NCBI GenBank assembly: GCA_035235625.1
Contig: CP141146.1
Location: forward strand, 20,764,501-20,828,500
Length of the DNA: 64,000 nt
Direction: 5' to 3'
Source of the DNA: Saururus chinensis
Taxonomy: Eukaryota; Streptophyta; Magnoliopsida; Piperales; Saururaceae
A program made the translations under genes and the position numbers. A model generated the notes under the pieces. The model saw only the letters and a list, made by a program, of their open reading frames with translations, had not been told where the DNA came from and did no database searches. Numbering within the stretch: position 1 is the stretch's first letter; every line of letters begins with the position of its first letter. This document shows, one piece after another, positions 36,540 to 48,027 of this stretch.

Positions 36540-39000
36540 CACTACAAAAAAAAAACTTTTAGTGGGGGGTTTAAAACCCCTACTACAAGTCTCAAAACCG
36601 CTGCTAAAACTTTTAGCGGCAGTTTTGAAGTTGCCGCTAAAACAAGCCCCGCAGAAAGTTTTTGTGGGGAACTTAGCAGGGGTTTTGTGAGTTGCCGCTA
36701 AAAAATAAGCTTTTTAGTGGCGGTTTTGGCAGCCGCTGCTAATAAGTTTCAAAAATCAAACTCCTTTAGCGGAGGCCAGGCTAACCCCCGCTAAAAGCTT
36801 GATTTTTTTTAGGGGGTTTTCCAAAACCATTACTAAAGCATTTTAGTGGGGGGTATATATGAGTGTCAAATGTCGCTGCTAAAGCATTTTAGCGGGGAGG
36901 TCTATATGAGTGTAAAAACCTTTCAACAACTATTTGAAAAACCTCTGCTACAAATAATTTTTTATTTCCCAAAATTTTAATTAATTTTTTTTTCTCACTT
37001 GCACATTTATGTATTTTCAAACACACTCTGCTTCAATTTGCACCTTACATATAACTATAAGTTGACGCTTTAATAATAACATAAAAGAGATTAAAATAAC
37101 AAAATTATTTAAATCAAATAGTAATACAATAAGTATTTGAAAAGAAGCTTGCAAATACAATAGTTCCAAATATTTACAATGTCTAAGTACTAATGACAAC
37201 ATTATTTAATATAAAGAAGAAGGAAAAGTCTTCGATAAGACTTAGATTCGTCAGTGCAACTTGTCCATTTAAAATCATTCACCATTAGCCTACACAAAAA
37301 TGAAATAAAACAAAATTAGCTTATGAAATTGTTAAACTAAAAAAAATATATAATTATACTTTACAACTACTTTGTATGCTTTTACCTGTCTCATTTGAGA
37401 CTGAAAGAAACTCATCATTTGATCCATCTTTGATAATAATTCTGCTTGTTGATCTTTAAGTTGCACTATTTCCACCTTGTACTTCGTGCTCTCGTCTTTC
37501 AATTTTAAATTGTCCTCTTCTATATTTGACAATTTTTTTTTCATAGAATTATATTCAGCTACTGAGGAAGATCTTGTATGCTTAGCTGATGCCCCCCATA
37601 AACTAGTTGGAGTTACTCCGTGACCAAAACCCCGAACACGTTCTGGTTTCTCAGCTCCCATGGCAATAGAAAATATATCATTTGGTGAAGGAAGTGTTGC
37701 CTCCTGAAGACAATCTTTTTCTATGTGAGCCTCAATTTCTCTCTGCAATTCATGAATTATTTTAGTTCGTAATATTATGTTTGAAGGTCTATATATAAAT
37801 AAAATGACACATATATAATGGTTAAAAAAATTAGTCCAAGTGTTGAGAATGTTTAACTTACAATCTTATTTTCTGCATCTTTGTTGACATATTTGCCACC
37901 CTTTTTTGTATGTGTTAAAATAAAAAGATCCCATAGTGGGATTGGGACATCAGTTTTCTGTTTCAGTTGCTTCAAATATAAATAAATAAAATACAAAATT
38001 TTAGACTAATTAATAAAAAGAAAAGTACAAAATAAATAAAGTATACATGTAATAAAAAAATTTACAATTACCTCATTAAACTATATTTTCTTAAAGCTTT
38101 TAGTTCTAGTCATGTGGTGGAATGTTTGTTTTGCACAATTATTTTTATTAGTAGTACTCCTTACTTGTATTAATTCATTTTGGTTTTCTTAACTTATAAC
38201 ACAATAACAAATTTAAATTGAAGATCATTATGATACACTATTATAGAGTTTACCTTTGCTTCTTCTGATTCCCAATAACTCAAAAGAGTTTTCCATTGGT
38301 CTTTATCCACTTCAATAGGTGCCTCAATGTTTGCACGCGTGTCTTCAGGCTTAGTATCATAATATTTAGTTTTCAACCTACTCCTGAAGTCAACCCATTT
38401 CTTATTTAAAGAGGACATAGCATAATTTTTTTACATCAGATACAACGTCCTCATCAAATTTAAAATACTTCTGCATCACACAAGAATTACCAGAATAACA
38501 TTAGACTTGGCCTCATGTTTAAGTTGATTTTATTTATAATATATAGATAAATTTAACATCAATTAGTGAGCGACCTAAAACATTACTAATACCCAAAAAT
38601 CTAAATCTTCATAATTTGTTACATAATAATTTTCTATTTAGATCACAACAAATAAAAAGTAAAAGGATAATGCTTACCAAAACTTCTTCCCACACTTTGT
38701 CTTTGTTGTCTTTAGGCATTAATTTCCATGTAGCAACATCTATAGGAAATTTAGATCGATCCCTTGCCAAAGGACCCAAAAACCAGGTAAACCATCTAGC
38801 ATGCTCTCCATAGGGTTGGCCTTTATCTAACCTCACATGATATTTATCTCCATTTCCTTTTAATAAAAATTTACACATTGCGGGTCCTCTTCCCTTCTTC
38901 CTTGGTGGTGATGAAACATCATTGTCATGAAACATATACTTATCATCCATATGCACCTTCTCAAAATAGGAACAAAAAATAGTAAATGGAATTAGGATCT
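36540..39000 (-). mobile_element. CACTA (En/Spm) transposon, one end and one gene
   Basis: CACTACAAAAAAAAAAC at 36540 is a CACTA terminus. The next 350 bp are packed with short subterminal repeats in both orientations (TTTTAGCGG, GCCGCTAAAA, TTTTAGTGG), typical of En/Spm ends. The minus-strand gene at 37.39-38.96 kb carries a Ptta/En-Spm transposase domain. No opposite end was found before 40 kb, so the element is truncated or its other end is eroded. Confidence 0.75.
37385..38956 (-). CDS. Plant CACTA 'Ptta/En/Spm' transposase-like protein (TnpA class)
   Basis: Minus-strand exons: 38956 to about 38690 (RWFTWFLGPLARDRSKFPI ... VWEEVL); 38418-38250 (KKWVDFRSRLKTKYYD ... QWKTLLSYWESEEAK), possibly preceded by a piece near 38.45 kb; about 38160-38070 (KQTFHHMTRTKSFKK); about 37970-37870 (PIPLWDLFILTHTKKGG); and 37748-37385, ending in a coiled-coil-like stretch (NIEEDNLKLKDEST ... 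QLKDQQAELLSKMDQMM). This is the order in Transposase_24 (PF03004) proteins, thought to bind element ends rather than cleave. Each exon is open, but joins are inferred and the first and last exons may be incomplete, so it could be intact or partial. Confidence 0.6.
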
Positions 39001-40035
39001 CTACTGCAAGAAAAGAAACTGAAAAGCTGGTAGCAGGAAGCTAGGTACACGGTTGTAATTGCTTATTATGGAGATCTCTGCTTGATTAATGATAGGAAAG
39101 CAAAGATAGATTTCAGCAACTTGTGATTGGTCAAAACAAGCCTCTACCATTTATGATTTTCGAGTTGTGGCTGATATGTTTATGTCACAAACTCTAAGAC
39201 AATTTTACCAATGGTTCCATCTTGGCAAACAACAATTCTAACATCAAGCCCCTTCCGTACATCTTTGCAAGTCAAGCTTTGACATTCTCACATATAACGT
39301 GTTTCAAATCTCTGTTGACTTATTTAATAGAAGGATGAATAATTCACCACCCCTTTATTGGCCAGCCTACCCCTTTAGCACAGTTGTTGGGCATCTACTA
39401 TCCATTTATACCTATATTGTCAGTGTATAACAAAAGTGGCCTAGCTAAAATGGGTGGTGATGTCTGTAATCTTTTTTTTAATAGTGTCATAAGCTTATTT
39501 CCCCTTCTCTTATATGTGAGTTTCACTATTTAATAATATCCACTATTTTTTCAAATGTAACTATTAATTTTGAATAAAGGGAGTTAAAAAAGTCCTTGTT
39601 GATACTTTCCTTCGCAAATTTTTAGTGGATCTAACGCAATTCTTTACTAGTTTAATATTGCTACAAATACAATTGGTTGGTACTTGAAAGATCATTTTGG
39701 TGAAGTATATATGCTCAATCATTCAACAAGCCATCGAAAGGTTTGGGTAATTAATTTAATAACTCTCACATCACACACTTTCCACAATTATGCTATTTAC
39801 CTCTCCTTCAAATTTTACCAATTAAAAAACATTATGCACACTGGGACACACCTAATGAACAAATAAGAGTCCACGAGCTGATTCCAAAGACGTTGTCTTC
39901 CCATTTTTGCACCTACATTACTCAAAGATGATTGTGGAAAATGCTTACATTGAGTGAAGCTTGCTAGGGCAAGTAGTGACATACTAGTCATTCTCGTGTT
40001 CCTTACAAGTCTCACGGAAACATTAAAGTGAATAA
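39001..40035. other. No gene; repeat-derived spacer
   Basis: 39.17-39.30 kb repeats 36.20-36.33 kb. CCCCTTTATTGGCCAGCC-type sequence at 39.35-39.40 kb resembles, in inverted orientation, 58.55-58.60 kb (AAAGGGGTAGGCCGGCTAAAA). No coding signal. Confidence 0.45.
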
Positions 40036-40430
40036 TGTTGGGTTTGTTTTTAAACTAAAACAGAAGGTGGCCCAACTATCTTAATTGACACATGTTTTGG
40101 GCTTTCAAAACTACCTGGGTAATGAGTTTGAGTCATTATACCCATTAAGTTGTTGTTTAAGTAGCAAATATGGACCGTTGTGTGACCCTTGGATTCTAGG
40201 ATTCTTAACAATAGTGTCCTAGTTTAGTTATAAATACACTATCATCCATCCTTATACAGTGCCTTAAGCGAGAATTAATCTTATTCAATTTCTAAACCAA
40301 AAATACATTGTGAGGATTTTTAAAAGATTAGCAGAATAAAAGCTTTAGTAAGGGGACAAAGCTTTCTTCAAGTGGTGATGGCTACAGGTAAGCCTAATCC
40401 ATCTCAATTTTATTTTATGAACTAGTATCG
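40036..40430 (+). mobile_element. Solo-type copia LTR, same family as 7905-8285 (fossil)
   Basis: TGTTGGGTTTG at 40036, then ACATGTTTTGGGCTTTCAAAACTA, GTGTCCTAGTTTAG and a TATA-like TATAAATACAC, matching the 3' LTR of the copia element block by block. No internal sequence on either side. The right border is uncertain and the target duplication is not clear. Confidence 0.65.
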
Positions 40431-40505
40431 AGGCTGGGTTGGTGGTGAAAGGGACGGGTGGTGGCATTGTAAATATTTGGAACTATTGTATTTCCAAACC
40501 CTTGG

Positions 40506-41139
40506 ACTAAAAAGAAGGGTTACAATTGTGTAGTGTTTTATATATTTGAATGGATTGGCCTAGTTAGGGAGGATGTCGGGTCTAGTTTTACCAAACCCAA
40601 TCTCGATACCATTTAAGAAATGGTAACATGAACCTAACCCAACGCAAATAGGCCAAACCTGAACTAGCCCCCAATGACTAGTTTAGAATTAAAAAATATT
40701 TTTATTTTTTAATTTACTTACCTATTAAAAAATTATTGAGTTATTATCAAAATACAAATAAAAAAATTATTTTTATAAGTTTAATTGGGTTAGGTTGGCT
40801 CATATAAACCCCAAACCTGATTCGAATAACTATTTAGGTTGAATGTGAAAAACCAAACCCAACCCATTAAAGTTGGTCGGGTTTTACCATATAGCCGAAT
40901 ATGAACCCATTTGGACAACACACAACTTACTTTTTTTATTTTTCTCATTATTTTACAAAAACCATTTAGATGTTATGTAATACGGAATTTTAAATAGTTA
41001 TTTGGTCGGCCTTAACGCTTACACATATGACTCATTTGGGTCAGTATGGTCGAGTCAAGTTTGCCTATATACTTGTTTTGTTCAAGTGTTTTTCATCTTT
41101 GTATCGATCTCCTAAACTTGTTGCTGGTGACTTTTTGAA
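40506..41139 (+). repeat. Left half of a 0.78-kb repeat interrupted by a MULE
   Basis: From ACTAAAAAGAAGGGTTAC it matches 60630-61260 almost base for base (perhaps 94 percent by eye), including GGATGTCGGGTCTAG and CCCATTTGGACAACACAC. The match stops at 41139, where the MULE begins, and resumes at 47872. Function unknown, non-coding. Confidence 0.9.
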
Positions 41140-41283
41140 GGGAAAATTATTTAAATAATAATTAAAAAAATTACCACTTTGGACCACTTTGGGAAATATT
41201 TCCCAAAGTGGCTTTTTTTTTTCAATTTTTAGTTGATTTCGTCGTTTTTTTTTTCAATTTTTTTTCCCAAAGTGGTTTAAGTT

Positions 41284-41472
41284 GATTTTGTCCTTCTAAA
41301 TGACGAAATCGGTTTACCGTTTTAACGGACTTGACCTGATTTCATCATTTAGAAGGATGAAATCAACTTAAAGCGCTTTCGTCCTTCTAAAGGACGAAAT
41401 CACTGCACTTATACATTTTCGGTCGTTCGCTTCAGAACCCAAGCCGATTTTGTCCTTTTAAAGGATGAAATC
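41284..41472. repeat. Left subterminal palindromes of the MULE (four copies)
   Basis: Four 26-27 bp near-palindromes built on GATTTCGTCCTT / AAGGACGAAATC: about 41284-41310, 41338-41364, 41376-41401 and 41446-41472. Spacing is irregular and spacers are unrelated. Possible transposase-binding sites. Confidence 0.8.
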
Positions 41473-41489
41473 ATCTTTTTTTAACAGCG

Positions 41490-42358
41490 ACTCCGCCTCC
41501 CATCATTCTCCGCGCTTTCTCCTTCCAGTCGTCCACCCCCCCGTGATTTCGTCATCCGGCCATTCCTTCTCCTTCCAGTCATCCGCCCCACCGTGATTTC
41601 CTCCGCTAGAGCTCTGACTTGAGTGCCGCCCTGCTGCCGAGTCCGCCAAGCCAGTCCTCTGCCCTAGGTTTCTCCACCGTGTCCGCTGATTTGGGTATTT
41701 CTCTTTGCCCTAATTTTAATTGAGGGAATTGATATGCTTAGATTGGTTAAAAGGAGTATTTTGTTTTATATTGTGAGTCTTTAAAAACGGTTTTGTGTAC
41801 TTGGAGATTCAATTGTTAGGGAATTTTATAGTTATGGGGGCAGTGGAATGATGTATGGCAATGCATGTTGATATAGTTATTGTATGATGATTGTGTCATA
41901 AGCATGTTGGGTATATTATACATTAATAATGTTATGGATTGTGTTATGTTATAGCATATGTGGTAAAGACGCAATGTGGGCGGTACTTACCTTTGTGCAT
42001 TGTTAGAACATATGTTGTATGAAATAATTATAAAGTTTTGTGGCCGAGTTGGATCATAGTAAGTTAGTAATTGATATGTAATTGAGATGGATTCATATAA
42101 TATGATATGATATGAAATTGGGATGGATTCATATAATCTAATATTATTTTAATTTATTGTTTATGAATTAAGTGAATAGAGATGATAGAAGAAATGGTTA
42201 GTTTTTTACTTAACTATGACGGACACACATAAGGATTATTAATTAAGAAACCGTCTACATATGATGAATTTGAGATGCACGTAGCAAGCAAGGTTGGGTG
42301 GGATTGAAGAAGATGAAAAATTACTATAAAATGTAATATTCCATCATATAGATCAAGA
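41490..42358 (+). promoter_or_regulatory. C-rich leader and upstream region of the MULE transposase gene
   Basis: 41.49-41.70 kb is C-rich, with a two-fold repeat of CTCCTTCCAGTC(G/A)TCC ... CCGTGATTTC, then GTGTCCGCTGATTTGGGTATTT. It resembles an untranslated first exon. 41.70-42.36 kb is AT-rich with TATGATATGATATG words and reads like an intron. Confidence 0.4.
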
Positions 42359-42439
42359 ATGACACTAATATGCATAAATGATGATGCATCAATGGGTTTT
42401 ATATTTCACCACTCGCATTACATAATTTCTTTCAAGTTA

Positions 42440-45014
42440 TTTCTCGAAAAAGAGGCCCGAGTGCCTAGTGAAAGGCGAAGTAGTTCACATAGGAGCTCTC
42501 ACAGGAGCTCGGATAGAAATGTGAACAATGAAATGCATATGCAAATGCCAGTGAACGACGAAGAAGAAGGAAATTTATCTATGACAGTAGCTTCAAATGA
42601 ACGTCATAGGTCATCTCCCCCTATTTATGATGGAAGTGGACCTAATTGGAGGTAAAGTTTATTAAGTTGTGAATACGTTTTGAATCTTATAATTATTAAT
42701 GAAATATGTTTAGCTAAATTTTGAATTTTGTGTGTAATATGGAAAGTCCACAACGCATGCACATGAGCCATTTAGCTTTCAAATGTCTCAAGGCGGTGCT
42801 TGGTATGGAACTCAAAGTTCGATGGTCATTCATTACGCCTACACGTATGTTGGTCATACCGATGCTGGACCATCCAATTAAATGTGAAATATATATTCAT
42901 TAATAAATATAACATTTTTAGGCATATGAAATTTAATACATATGCGATGTTCATATGTAGGGGGGCATATGTCGACGATGAAGATATTGATGAAAATGAG
43001 GCTATGAAGGTGAAGACAATATTGGGGAAGAAAGTGGAGAAGATTATGACATCAACGAAGAAGGGGTCAGAGGTGAAGAAAGCGTTGAACAGATGGTTGA
43101 AGGCGAGGGGGATGATGCGGTATACAATGTTATTGCCACAAATGATATGAACGTGGATGATGAAGAGGTGTCATACTATGAAGTGGAGCCACTCTATGCA
43201 CACATCACAGATGAGGAGATAGATGCGGCCGTTAATTCTGCCATGGATATGGACCAACAAAACAAAGATGAGTTATATGTTGGCTGCATCTTTGAGAATA
43301 AAGAAGCATTTGTTACAGCCTTACAGGACTTTTCCATTCAAAATCATGTCGAATACAAGGTTGTACGAACAAATTTGTCATAGTATACAGTGAAGTGCAT
43401 TGATAGTACTTGCCCTTGGAGAGTTCATGGCTCAATAAAAAGGGGTGGAGGGTACTTTAAATTTAAGACGTACAAAGGTGACCACACATGTCGGAATGCC
43501 TAGCTTAGCACAGATCATACGCAGTGCACTGCCTCCTTTATTTTGAAGGTCATAATGCCCGCTATCCAAGCCGAATTAACTCTCACGCCAGGGGATATTA
43601 TTCAAAGAATGAAGGAGAAGTATCATGTTGACATATCTTATAAGAAAGCATGGGCAGCAAGGAATATGGCGATCAAGGTTATTTATGGGGATTGGGTGGA
43701 ATCATATAAATTGTTGCCAATGTACCTAAGTGCGGTGAAAGAAGCAAATCCTGACACCTACTACCGCTTAGAGGATGATGATGTACATTGTGCAAATGGT
43801 GGCACTTGTAGGAGATTTAAGTGGTTGTTTTGGGCATTTGGGCAGTCTATAGCGGGGTTTCGACATTGCATCCCTATGATTGGTATTGATGTCACTCACT
43901 TGTATGGTAAATATTCTGGTGCTCTTATGACTACAACGGCTACAGATGAAAACAATGGGTTATTTCCTCTAGCATTTGGGCTTCTTGGGAAGGAAGATGG
44001 AAACAACTAGAAATGGTTCTTAATGGAATTGAGGGATCATGTACTGATGGGCATGACAGACATCGTCATTATTTCAGATCAACATAAGGGGCTTCAAAAG
44101 GGCGTTCCTGAGGTTCTTCCCGAGCCTCTGTACCACCATCATTATTGCATCCGTCACATAAAGCAAATTTTAAGTAGAAGTTTAAAAATGATACACTAAT
44201 GGACTTTATTGGGACAACAGCTTGTGCACTTATAGTAGAAAAGTTTGATGCTAAAATGGACTTGATTGGTCAGGAGAGTCCTAGGGTAAAACATCTCCTC
44301 TTAGGAGGAGAATTGCATCGTGCACTATGGTCCCTTGCCCATGGTGGTTTTAGGACATTTGGCATGACGACTACAAATATGGCTGAAAGTTTAAATAGCG
44401 TATTGAAGGGGGCACGAGGATTACCTATGTAGGCTTTAGTGTCAGCTATTTTTTATTGGGTCATAAAATTCTTCGTTAAACAATCGTCTGCTACATCTGC
44501 CATGGCCACCCCGTATACTCCCAGAGTGGAAGCGATAATGAGAGAACAAACAAGAAAAATTGGGGAGTATATAGTTAATAGGATTAACAGCGGTCAATAT
44601 GAAGTGACGTCTATTCGTGGCCAGAAGGTTATGGTAAATGCGAGAATGCATACTTGTACATGCAACATCCCTCAGGTTTATGGTTATCCTTACACTCACC
44701 TTATTGCAAAGTGGGCAAAGCGGCGGGAGCCGATACAAGCATCACTGTTTTACACATCGTCCACTTATAAAAATGTGTACTCAACAGAATTTTATTCTCC
44801 TCGTGGTCGAGAGTATTGGGAGAGAGATATACCTTTTGTGTTATACCCTCCGATAGCAACAAGGCAACTTGGTCGCCCACGGTCTGTTCGCATTAGGAAT
44901 ACAATGGACCGTAGAACGATGGAGAGAGATGGTAGAGGAGGAAATAAATGCCGAAGGTGTAAACAAAGTGGGCACAATAGTAGAGCATGTAGAAACCCTC
45001 CTGTTGATTGGTAA
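42440..45014 (+). pseudogene. MuDR-type MULE transposase, broken
   Basis: In order: an N-terminal Ser/acidic part (42.44-43.26 kb); a DNA-binding block (CIFENKEAFVTALQDF ... DSTCPWRVHGS, 43.28-43.48 kb); the DDE core with the first Asp in MIGIDVTHLYGKYSG (43888-43890), then NNGLFPLAFGLL, and a second Asp in VIISDQHKGLQ (44077-44079); a C..H region (HYCIRHIKQ); MTTTNMAESLNSVLKGAR near 44.37 kb; a SWIM finger (CTCNIPQVYGYPYTH) in which the Cys before the last His is Tyr; and a CCHC knuckle (CRRCKQSGHNSRAC, 44.95-44.99 kb). Damage: in-frame TAG near 43381, 43501 and 44008, frame changes near 43.0 and 44.19 kb, and TAG near 44430. Two upstream exons (about 42.44-42.65 and 42.74-42.89 kb) are inferred from splice sites. 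Confidence 0.85.
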
Positions 45015-45103
45015 ACATATAATCAATCTCTTTATTTATTCTCTATTTTAGGTATGAGCATATGTTCCTAACGATTGATGATATTCTCTTAATTCTCTGT
45101 AGA

Positions 45104-47383
45104 TCATATGGATCATCCAGAGCCTTCTTACGGGCCAGGCCCGATTGATGATTCTATACTCTTAGAGCAGGAGTCACATAGGTCGACTGCTATTTGGAGA
45201 GGAGAGGTATGATAACTCTTTTTAAAATTTGTTTCATTTTTTTAGATGATATAGTATGTTGGGTTATAATTTTTAAATTTATTATAGGACCCCGAGTGCC
45301 TTGAGTGCACCAAACATTTTACGTATCTCTGCCATTGGCCAATGGATGATCATATGTTGCCCTATATCGAGTGAGCGGGATTTGGGCATTTCATTCATCT
45401 TAGATATGTACATCTCGATCAGCCTCTATTGACAACTCTTGTTGAGAGATGGAGGAGGGAGACACAGACATTTCATTTGCCCTATGGAGAGATGTCCATC
45501 ACTTTCATGGATGTGGCAATTATGTTAGGATTTCGCATCAATGGACATGTGGTGACAGGCACGATAGGAGGAGCTCATTTGGATATATTAGTTATACTCC
45601 TTGGTAGAGCTCCTCCTACTACAGTGATGCGTGGTAGTCGAGTGAACCTTTGATGACTCTTACAGGAGTTTCGAGAGCTCCCAACCGATGCTACGGAGAT
45701 AGTTATCGAGCTGCATGCATGAGCCTATCGTTTACATTTACTTGGAGCGACAATATTTGCGAATACCACGAGTAGCCATGTACATGTGGCCTATCTCTCC
45801 CTCCTTGCGGATTTCGACATGGCAGGTGCGTATTCATGGGGCAATGCTACTCTTGCATTTTTATACCGAGAGTTAGGGAAAGCATGCTAGGCCATGACCT
45901 CGGGGATTGCAGGCTGTCTGACCCTTCTTTAGGTAAATGAATTCATAACTTAAATATTTTTTTCACGTGTAATTCTTTAATTTTATTTAATATGTTATCA
46001 TATTTTTTGACATAGCATGGTCGTGAGAGCATTTACACGTTGGATGACCAAGTGCTGAGATGGGTCGCTTAGCTGAGGGTACTCCATTAGGACCGAGGTA
46101 AGCTATATTTTTGTTTAACACTTAATTGTTTTAGCAATGTTTTATATACATATGCTGAACTCATTTTTTAAATTTAACTCCTTAAGGAGGAATGTTCGGA
46201 AAAAGAGAATAGAAAATCCACAAGGAGTCATCCGATTGTATAGAGGGGAGTTAGACCACCAGCGGCCATATCAGGTAATTTTATTGCTGTGGAACTTTTT
46301 TATAATGATTATAAAAAAATTTGTCATTATTTAAGCTAAATTATCTTTATATATTGTATAGGTTATTTGGCAGTCGTACTCACCGAAAGTATTGGATGTG
46401 TTACCTCCTCTATGCACTAACGGTCGAGAGGTGTGGCTATCTCGAACTCCATTAATATGTTACGAGATAGTAGAGATGTATGTGCCGGATAGGGTAATGC
46501 TCCAGTTTAACCTAGAGCAAGGGGTCCCACCATCTACCGTCGAGTTTGTCCATTGCATCACTCGACAGGGTCGCCATATTACAGATTGGACTTTACATCA
46601 AGCGTCATATATCGCTTGATGGGAGGATAGGAGAGCCACTGTTATCAGAGGGGAGATGGCTACGACATCGCGAGATGTGCATAGTGCATATATGCAGTGG
46701 TATTTATCGATTACACAATGATATATTTTACCGTGCGATGATATAGAGGAGATGACATATCAGCCTAGGGGAGCGAATGAGGTAGCTTTGGTAAGTATAA
46801 CTTTGTTAATTAAGGCACATATTATTTTTTTATTTCTTATTAATTATTTATCTAATTTTTAATTTATTTTTTATAGCTTCGTGTAGTTCGACATACACGT
46901 GCGCATTTGACTGACGTAATTAACATCTACACTTCGAGCGAGGACTTATTAGCAACATGTCAGTCGGTGATTAGGGAGCATGATGATGTCATTCGTAGCT
47001 TGTCATTGCTTCATTCGGTGATTACGGATGTCCAAAGAGATTATCCTATCTACGAGGCTGCTCAGACACAGCTGATGCACTCTTCATTCCCTGATATTCC
47101 ATCGTCATCAGCAATGCATAGCTCTCCTCCTCGTTCATCATTTCCGGTCACTACACATGTAGCTCAGGCAGAGCCGATTTTATATTATAAACGACATCGG
47201 CCACCTTGTGTTGAACCATCTATTACTTATGCTGAGCCGGAGCCAAAGTTGGAGCCACATCTTGAGCCAGAGCTAGAGCTAGAGCCATATCCCGAGCCGG
47301 AGCCACAACCAGAGCTGGAACAAGCAGATCATGAGGAGGAGCTCGTACAACACTGTCGAGGTCAAGGACATAGGAGATTGTGA
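45104..47383 (+). pseudogene. Plant mobile domain (PMD) gene of the MULE
   Basis: After an intron-like gap behind the transposase: a first exon at 45.10-45.21 kb, then the PMD core at about 45.29-45.93 kb (AGFGHFIHLRYVHLDQPLL; LVERWRRETQTFHLPYGEMS; ITFMDVAIMLGFRINGHVVTG), further PMD pieces at about 46.02-46.09 and 46.18-46.28 kb, and 46.36-46.79 kb (PDRVMLQFNLEQGVPP; ITDWTLHQASYIA). The last exon (46.88-47.38 kb) ends with a Pro-Glu repeat (EPEPKLEPHLEPELE). PMD proteins (PF10536) occur as host proteins of the MAIN family and inside MULEs and other transposons; their element role is unclear. Several in-frame stops (such as TGA near 45653 and in 45.7-45.9 kb) break it. It may have been read as one gene with the transposase. 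Confidence 0.75.
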
Positions 47384-47610
47384 CATTAGCTTTGTTGTAT
47401 GTTTAATTTAAACTAAACATTTTTTCGATTTGTGATGTAATATATTTAATAAATATTTCTATTTTATGTTTGTTTTTATTCGATGATGTCAATAACTTTA
47501 ATGTTATCTTTGGTATGTATGGAATGTGTGGAATGAACAGGGATATGTGTTAAAGTTAGTTTAAAATAAATTTCTAATTTTTTTTAATTTGATGAAGAAA
47601 TCAGTATTAC

Positions 47611-47720
47611 ATAATTTCGTCCTTTAAAAGGACGAAATTGGCTTTGTCGGCTTTGTTTTCTTAGCCAATGGCCGAAATACTCTAAGTATGACGATTTCGT
47701 CTTTTAGAAAGACGAAATCG
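47611..47720. repeat. Right subterminal palindromes of the MULE (two copies)
   Basis: Two more of the same design: about 47611-47638 (AATTTCGTCCTTT / AAAGGACGAAATT) and 47693-47719 (GATTTCGTCTTT / AAGACGAAATC). They lie inside the right inverted end. Confidence 0.8.
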
Positions 47721-47871
47721 ACTTAAACCTGATTTCGCAGCTAAAAAATTTATAAAAAAGCTACGCAAGCGCCAGTTGCTTAGCTAGTGCCTGTGTGGCA
47801 AAAATGAACACCACTTTGGGAAATATTTCCCAAAGTGGTAATTTTTTTAATTATTATTTAAATAATTTTCC

Positions 47872-48027
47872 TTTTTTTTAATAAAAAATTTTCAATTCTT
47901 TCCACCACTTTAAAAAATAGACAGGCCTCAAGGATCAACGTGGTTCAACCAATCCAAGAAGAATTTTTGGGTCGGTCCATCTATTTTCTTGGGACGCTTG
48001 ACCTAGCCGGTTTAAACTCCAAAGTGT
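47872..48027 (+). repeat. Right half of the interrupted 0.78-kb repeat
   Basis: TTTTTTTTAATAAAAAATTTTCAA onward matches 61262-61413 (TTTAAAAAATAGA(C/T)AGGCCT; CAACCAATCCAAGAAG; CTTGACCTAGCCGGT). Similarity stops at ACTCCAAAGTGT. Confidence 0.9.

Larger units (their letters stand above)
41141..47871 (+). mobile_element. MULE carrying transposase and plant mobile domain genes
   Basis: The ends are inverted copies, identical over 42 bp as far as I can read (start GGAAAATTATTTAAATAATA; 41141-41182 against 47830-47871). Next inside each lies the same 28-bp perfect palindrome (41184-41211 and 47811-47838; arms CCACTTTGGGAAAT). The paralogous repeat at 60.63-61.41 kb lacks the insert, which fixes the borders. 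CTTTTTGAA at the left and TTTTTTTAA at the right fit a 9-bp target duplication with two changes. It holds a broken MuDR-type transposase gene and a PMD gene on the same strand. Identical ends point to fairly recent mobility, despite coding damage. Confidence 0.9.
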
